Assembly: GCA_034432935.1 (NCBI GenBank)
Contig: DAOUBD010000011.1
Span: forward strand, 1 to 12,785
DNA length: 12,785 bases
Reading direction: 5' to 3'
Source: DAOUAG01 sp034432935
GTDB lineage: Bacteria > Chloroflexota > Dehalococcoidia > SM23-28-2 > RBG-16-64-32
Part shown: positions 11,439 to 12,785 of the stretch, one piece after another
Layout of the letters: each line of letters starts with the position of its first letter
Numbering within the stretch: the stretch's first letter is position 1
Translations under genes and position numbers: made by a program
The notes under the pieces: model-generated
Told to the model about the DNA's origin: nothing
What the model saw: only the letters and a program-made list of their open reading frames with translations
Databases searched by the model: none

Positions 11439-12773
11439 ATGAACGATCGCAAGGAGAGCGCAGACTACGTCCTCCAAATGGCGCGGGAACACGACGTGAA
11501 GTTCATCCGCCTCTGGTTTACAGATATCCTGGGCTTCCTCAAGAGCGTGGCCATAACCGTCGAAGAGCTGCCCATGGCTCTCGAAGAGGGTGTAGGCTTC
11601 GATGGCTCCTCCATCGAAGGTTTCGCCCGAATAGACGAGTCCGACATGATGGCGCTGCCTGACCCCCAGACCTTCGCCATCCTCCCTTGGCGCCCCCAGG
11701 AGCAGCGCGTCGCCCGGATGTTCTGCGATATCCTCCATCCCGATGGCCGTCCCTTCGAGGGCGATCCCCGCTTCATATTGCGGCGTAACCTGCAACGGGC
11801 CACCGAGATGGGCTACACGTTCTATGTCGGCCCTGAGCTCGAATACTTCTACTTCGCTGACTCCGAAAGCACGGAGATCCTGGATACCGGCGGTTATTTC
11901 GATCTCACGCCCCTCGACGCGGCCACTGACCTGCGCCGGGAGACGGTCCTTACCCTGGAGGCCCTCGGCATACAGGTGGAGGCCTCCCACCACGAGGTGG
12001 CCCCTTCCCAGCACGAGATCGACCTCCGCTACACCGACGCCCTGACCATGGCCGACAACACCATGACCTACCGGCTAGTGGTCAAAGAGGTCGCCACCAA
12101 GTACAGCGTCTATGCGACCTTCATGCCCAAGCCCCTGGGCGACCAGAACGGTTCCGGCATGCACGTCCACCAGTCGCTCTTCAAGGGCGAACGCAACGCC
12201 TTCTTCGACCCCAAGGACCCCTACCATCTTTCCGACATCGCCCGCAAGTACATTGCGGGCCTCTTGCGCCACGCCAAGGAGATCACCCTGGTCACCAACC
12301 AATGGGTCAACTCCTACAAGCGGCTAGTGCCGGGCTTCGAGGCCCCCGTCTACCTGTCCTGGGCCCGGCGCAACCGCTCCGACCTCATCCGCGTGCCGGA
12401 GTACAAACGCGGCAAGGAGAACGCCACGCGCATCGAGTACCGGGGGGCGGATCCCGCCTGCAACCCGTATATCGCCTTCGCCGCCATGCTGGCCGCTGGC
12501 CTGGAAGGCATCGAGAAGAACTACCCCTGCCCGGAGCCGGTAGAGGAGAACGTCTTCGAGATGACCGAGCAGGAGCGCAAGGAGCGGGGGATAGACCACC
12601 TGCCGGGGAGCCTCTGGGAGGCCATCGAGTATGCCGAGGGCAGTGAGCTGCTGCGCCGCTGCCTGGGAGACCACCTCTTCGAGAGCCTCATCGCCAACAA
12701 GAAGATCGAGTGGAGTAACTTCCGCCGCCACGTCACGGACTACGAGCTGAAGCGCTATCTCCCCATCCTCTAG
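11439..12773 (+). CDS. glnA2: Glutamine synthetase type I-alpha
   Basis: A 444-residue glutamine synthetase of the shorter I-alpha class (Bacillus, Thermotoga, archaea). Motifs: FDGSSIEGFARIDESDM (54-70), GPELEYF (131-137), EVAPSQHEIDLRYTD (186-200), KPLGDQNGSGMHVHQS (231-246), NSYKRLVPGFEAPVYL (291-306), RNRSDLIRVP (311-320) and TRIEYRGADPACNPYIAFAA (330-349). At the position of the adenylylation tyrosine it reads EENVFEMTE, with Phe373, and it lacks the insertions of the I-beta class, so it cannot be controlled by adenylylation. Arg64 in GFARIDESDM matches Arg62 of Bacillus glutamine synthetase, a residue used for glutamine feedback, so feedback control is plausible. I chose the ATG at 11439 for the AAGGAGG eight bases before it; the longer frame upstream is out-of-frame overlap with the first gene. 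The symbol glnA2 is only a label for the second copy. Confidence 0.94.
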   Translation: MNDRKESADYVLQMAREHDVKFIRLWFTDILGFLKSVAITVEELPMALEEGVGFDGSSIEGFARIDESDMMALPDPQTFAILPWRPQEQRVARMFCDILHPDGRPFEGDPRFILRRNLQRATEMGYTFYVGPELEYFYFADSESTEILDTGGYFDLTPLDAATDLRRETVLTLEALGIQVEASHHEVAPSQHEIDLRYTDALTMADNTMTYRLVVKEVATKYSVYATFMPKPLGDQNGSGMHVHQSLFKGERNAFFDPKDPYHLSDIARKYIAGLLRHAKEITLVTNQWVNSYKRLVPGFEAPVYLSWARRNRSDLIRVPEYKRGKENATRIEYRGADPACNPYIAFAAMLAAGLEGIEKNYPCPEPVEENVFEMTEQERKERGIDHLPGSLWEAIEYAEGSELLRRCLGDHLFESLIANKKIEWSNFRRHVTDYELKRYLPIL

Positions 12774-12785
12774 CGGGCCGCATCC

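Noticed and set aside
9878..11452. 524-residue open frame on the minus strand opposite glnA
   Set aside because: It is the shadow of a GC-rich conserved gene; the plus strand encodes an intact glutamine synthetase with every motif.
1..12785. CRISPR arrays, tRNA or rRNA genes, insertion sequences
   Set aside because: No regularly spaced repeats of CRISPR type, no cloverleaf with a CCA-compatible end, no rRNA core sequence and no transposase motif were seen.

Overview
The window is GC-rich DNA, probably chromosomal, from a bacterium that I would place most readily in the Chloroflexota, with Actinomycetota as the main alternative. The reasons are the strong GC bias at third codon positions, the gene set (a FadF/EtfD-type membrane iron-sulfur protein, an Eis-like acetyltransferase, an adenylylatable and a non-adenylylatable glutamine synthetase side by side), and GlnR-like operator boxes. 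No rRNA, marker gene or database search was available, so this placement is an inference.

Left part (1-3301, all on the minus strand). Reading in the direction of transcription from the right: an OmpR/PhoB-type winged-helix regulator with a degenerate receiver domain (2522-3301); a two-gene BrnT/BrnA-like toxin-antitoxin module (2049-2330 and 1802-2047); a second, stand-alone degenerate receiver protein (1229-1699); and two tandem paralogous secreted proteins with SipW-type N-termini (357-962, and a GTG-started partial gene 1-319 cut by the window edge). The toxin-antitoxin module sits between two perfect 61-bp direct repeats (1745-1805 and 2465-2525). Each repeat carries the stop codon of the gene upstream of it, so the module looks inserted between two regulator genes that were once neighbours.

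Middle (3302-4053) is a 750-bp region without a convincing gene. It holds the promoter and long leader of the winged-helix regulator, a candidate 75-nt small RNA with its own TATAAT box and a strong intrinsic terminator, a perfect 18-bp palindrome, and two more hairpins. It is followed by a small basic membrane protein (4054-4500, +) that meets an Eis-like N-acetyltransferase (4497-5750, -) tail to tail. The acetyltransferase is divergent from a 690-residue membrane Fe-S oxidoreductase of the FadF/EtfD type (5842-7914, +).

Right part (7915-12773, all +) is a nitrogen-assimilation block: ammonium transporter amtB, PII signal protein glnK, terminator, glnA type I-beta (carries the adenylylation tyrosine), hairpin, and glnA type I-alpha (lacks it). 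Upstream of amtB lie four GTAAC-type boxes spaced exactly 11 bp apart, which is the layout of actinobacterial GlnR sites. The regulator at 2522-3301 is an OmpR-family protein without the phosphorylation residues, as is typical of GlnR-like orphans. Its promoter shares the 10-mer AACCTGTAAC with the glnA promoter. I therefore propose that it is the local nitrogen regulator, which is a testable inference. Ammonium taken up by AmtB (gated by GlnK) would be fixed by the two glutamine synthetases.
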